8,376 nucleotides of DNA, from assembly GCA_017509065.1 (NCBI GenBank), contig JAFWQM010000060.1:1-8376 (forward strand), read 5' to 3'. Shown in pieces: positions 7,323-8,376 of the stretch. Position 1 is the first letter of the stretch; every line of letters starts with the position of its first letter. Origin of the DNA: Clostridia bacterium. Its GTDB lineage: Bacteria > Bacillota_A > Clostridia > Christensenellales > Aristaeellaceae. The notes beneath the pieces were generated by a model. It made no database searches and was not told where the DNA came from. It saw only the letters and a program-made list of their open reading frames with translations. The translations under genes were made by a program, and so were the position numbers.

Positions 7323-7340
7323 TGTTAGATGTATCTAACA
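7323..7340. promoter_or_regulatory. 18-bp palindrome over the predicted transcription start, main operator candidate
   Basis: TGTTAGATGTATCTAACA has 8-bp arms that pair exactly around a GT centre. It starts 5 bases after the -10 box and covers the expected +1 near 7339, the classic place for a repressor to block RNA polymerase. It shares GTTAG-N6-CTAAC with the site at 7255-7270. The TTAG...CTAA ends loosely recall DtxR/IdeR-type metal-repressor boxes, but the regulator family cannot be fixed from this alone. Confidence 0.75.
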
Positions 7341-7345
7341 ACGAA

Positions 7346-7374
7346 ATCATATCATCATTTTGTCGGGTTGTCAA
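7346..7374 (-). promoter_or_regulatory. sigma-A promoter of the DUF3793 and FMN/GLUG operon
   Basis: The minus strand carries TTGACA (7374-7369), a spacer of exactly 17 bp, and TATGAT (7351-7346), with TGA just before the -10 box as in extended -10 promoters. The -35 is a consensus match and the -10 differs at one base. Transcription should start near 7339, giving a leader of about 98 bases before the ATG at 7241. A promoter this strong fits control by repression through the overlapping palindrome. Confidence 0.88.
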
Positions 7375-7439
7375 GCGTCAATGATCACAGATCAAGTCAC
7401 AAAACCGTGAAAAAACAATCCTCTTCTGTCGTTGGCTGA
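7375..7439. other. intergenic stretch between the ABC ATPase stop and the promoter
   Basis: No convincing terminator is visible after the ATPase gene: a T-run (TTGTTTTTT on the minus strand) lacks a GC-rich stem before it, and TCAC-N6-GTGA nearby is too short. TGATC-ACA-GATCA (7382-7394) is a small inverted repeat upstream of the -35 box. TGATCACAG also occurs again at 7438-7446. Read-through from the upstream operon into the DUF3793 operon is therefore possible. Confidence 0.4.
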
Positions 7440-8147
7440 TCACAGAGGGTCGTGATACGGCTGCTCTTTGTTCTGACCAACGGGCTGGATCATCCCTGCG
7501 CTCATCTGATACACCTGATCAGCATAGTTCAAAGCGTCTTTTTCATGGGTCACCAGCAGCACGGCCTTACCTGCATGGGCAGCGGCGCGAAAGGAGGAGA
7601 GAACCAGGGCTGTGTTTTCATCATCCAAATCACCGGTAGGCTCATCCGCCAGCAGGATATCGTTCCCTTGGATCATGGCGCGGGCAATGGCCATTCGGCG
7701 AAGCTCGCCCCCGGACAGCTCCGCGGGCCGGGAGTCAGCCAAATGCGCAATGCCGAGATGGTTCATCCATTGCCGGGCGGATTCAGCGGGGAGCGGTTTT
7801 CCATACAGCTTCGCGGGAAGCAGAATGTTTTCCATGACCGTCAGGGTGTCGATGGCGCTTCGGCCCTGGGGGATCACGCCGATTTTTTCGCTCCGCAGGT
7901 GGGAAAGGGCTTTGTCGTTCAGACTGTACAGGTCGGTTTCATCGATCCATACCCTTCCTTCCGTTGGGGCCAGCAGCCCGGCGAGCATATTCAGCAGCGT
8001 GGTTTTACCGCTTCCGCTGCGGCCTATGAGCAAGGTTACCTCGCCGCCCCTGATTTCCAGGTTCAAGGGACTGACGGCATAGAAATAATTGGCGCCGCCC
8101 GTTTTGCGGAAATACCGTTTGGAGATGTTTTCAGCTTTGATGGTCAT
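7440..8147 (-). CDS. ABC transporter ATP-binding protein, LolD/MacB type
   Basis: This 235-residue ATPase has the normal length for a stand-alone subunit. Motifs are complete: Walker A GRSGSGKT (42-49), Q-loop Q94 in VIPQG, signature LSGGE (144-148), Walker B ILLADEP (164-170) with Glu169 as catalytic base, then TGDLD and the switch His201 in VTHE. ADEPTGDLD and the LTVMENILLP segment after the Q-loop are typical of the LolD/MacB/FtsE branch, whose partners are FtsX-like permeases. The upstream gene encodes just such a permease and ends one base before this ATG. GGGAGGG sits about 8 bases before the start, inside the permease coding end. Family members export lipids, peptides, antibiotics or haem (HrtA) or drive mechanotransmission. 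Which of these applies here is unknown. It acts on the inner face of the membrane. Confidence 0.94.
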   Translation of the reverse strand: MTIKAENISKRYFRKTGGANYFYAVSPLNLEIRGGEVTLLIGRSGSGKTTLLNMLAGLLAPTEGRVWIDETDLYSLNDKALSHLRSEKIGVIPQGRSAIDTLTVMENILLPAKLYGKPLPAESARQWMNHLGIAHLADSRPAELSGGELRRMAIARAMIQGNDILLADEPTGDLDDENTALVLSSFRAAAHAGKAVLLVTHEKDALNYADQVYQMSAGMIQPVGQNKEQPYHDPL

Positions 8148-8148
8148 T

Positions 8149-8376
8149 TCAGTTTCCCTCCCGCAGGGCAGATCCGGGATCGACGCAGCTTAAGCGATAA
8201 GCCGCGATCACACTGGAAAGGGCTGCAACGATCACCGACAAAAGCACCGTACCCATTCCCAGTCCTACGACGTTTTTCACATCCGGCATGAGATAAGGCA
8301 GCTGCAGGGCGCTTTCGATCAATTGCGCAAAGGGAAAGAGCAGCAGCGCCGAAAGCCCCACGCCTGTCACGCCGCC
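8149..8376 (-). CDS. FtsX/MacB-like ABC permease, C-terminal end, cut by window edge
   Basis: Only the last 75 residues are in the window. The frame stays open to the right edge, so the ATG-like GTG at 8370 is not the true start. Two membrane segments are visible: TGVGLSALLLFPFAQLI, and VGLGMGTVLLSVIVAALSSVIAAYR after a short outside loop (QLPYLMPDVKN). The tail CVDPGSALREGN matches the DPxxALRE ending common to MacB/FtsX-type permeases. The stop lies one base from the start of the LolD-like ATPase, so the two form one transporter and are translationally coupled. The periplasmic or extracellular domain that would hint at substrate is outside the window. Confidence 0.83.
   Translation of the reverse strand, partial: GGVTGVGLSALLLFPFAQLIESALQLPYLMPDVKNVVGLGMGTVLLSVIVAALSSVIAAYRLSCVDPGSALREGN

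Noticed and set aside
7382..7446. Direct repeat TGATCACAG (7382-7390 and 7438-7446) as an activator site pair
   Set aside because: Nine bases with one copy at the ATPase stop codon; TGATCA is an easy chance palindrome. Kept only as a note.
7452..8291. 279-residue open frame on the plus strand
   Set aside because: It is antisense to the LolD-like ATPase gene and spans its junction with the permease gene; no motif or ribosome binding site.
1..8376. tRNA, rRNA, CRISPR array, insertion sequence or attachment site
   Set aside because: No cloverleaf, conserved rRNA segment, regularly spaced direct repeats, transposase or terminal inverted repeats were seen on either strand.

Overview
The window is a high-GC Firmicutes-like segment. 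It is most likely from a gut Clostridia relative: strong GGAGG-type ribosome binding sites, a DUF3793 protein, GLUG repeats behind an FMN-binding domain, and tightly packed genes. Every gene I can support lies on the minus strand, so transcription runs from right to left. The species cannot be named from this sequence.

Right edge (8376 to 7440): the C-terminal end of an FtsX/MacB-type ABC permease, followed after one base by its LolD/MacB-type ATPase. This is the tail of an operon that starts outside the window. The gap from 7439 to 7254 follows. It holds a near-perfect sigma-A promoter (TTGACA, 17 bp, TATGAT), an 18-bp palindrome over the expected transcription start, a 5' UTR hairpin, and a second palindrome of the same type just before the ribosome binding site of the next gene. 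The two palindromes share the form GTTAG-N6-CTAAC, so they look like two operators for one repressor.

This promoter drives a DUF3793 gene and then, 20 bp later, a 1086-residue secreted protein. That protein has a signal peptide, an FMN-binding domain with a complete covalent flavin attachment motif, several beta-rich modules (one ZinT-like, one resembling a haemoglobin-interacting domain), and a C-terminal GLUG beta-helix. A strong intrinsic terminator or attenuator follows. Three more genes lie beyond it: a SAM methyltransferase with two N-terminal membrane segments, and two ABC half-transporters. The first half-transporter is complete. The second overlaps it by ATGA and runs off the left edge. 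Its reading frame is open from 737 to the window start.

Working model (inference): this is a repressor-controlled locus for acquiring or handling a metal or metal-chelate (iron, haem or siderophore-like). A flavinylated extracellular protein would bind or reduce the substrate, and an IrtAB/YbtPQ-like heterodimeric ABC transporter would move it. The membrane-tethered methyltransferase and the DUF3793 protein have unknown roles. No gene here proves the substrate. The palindromic operators, the flavin motif and the ABC subfamily resemblance are the main clues.
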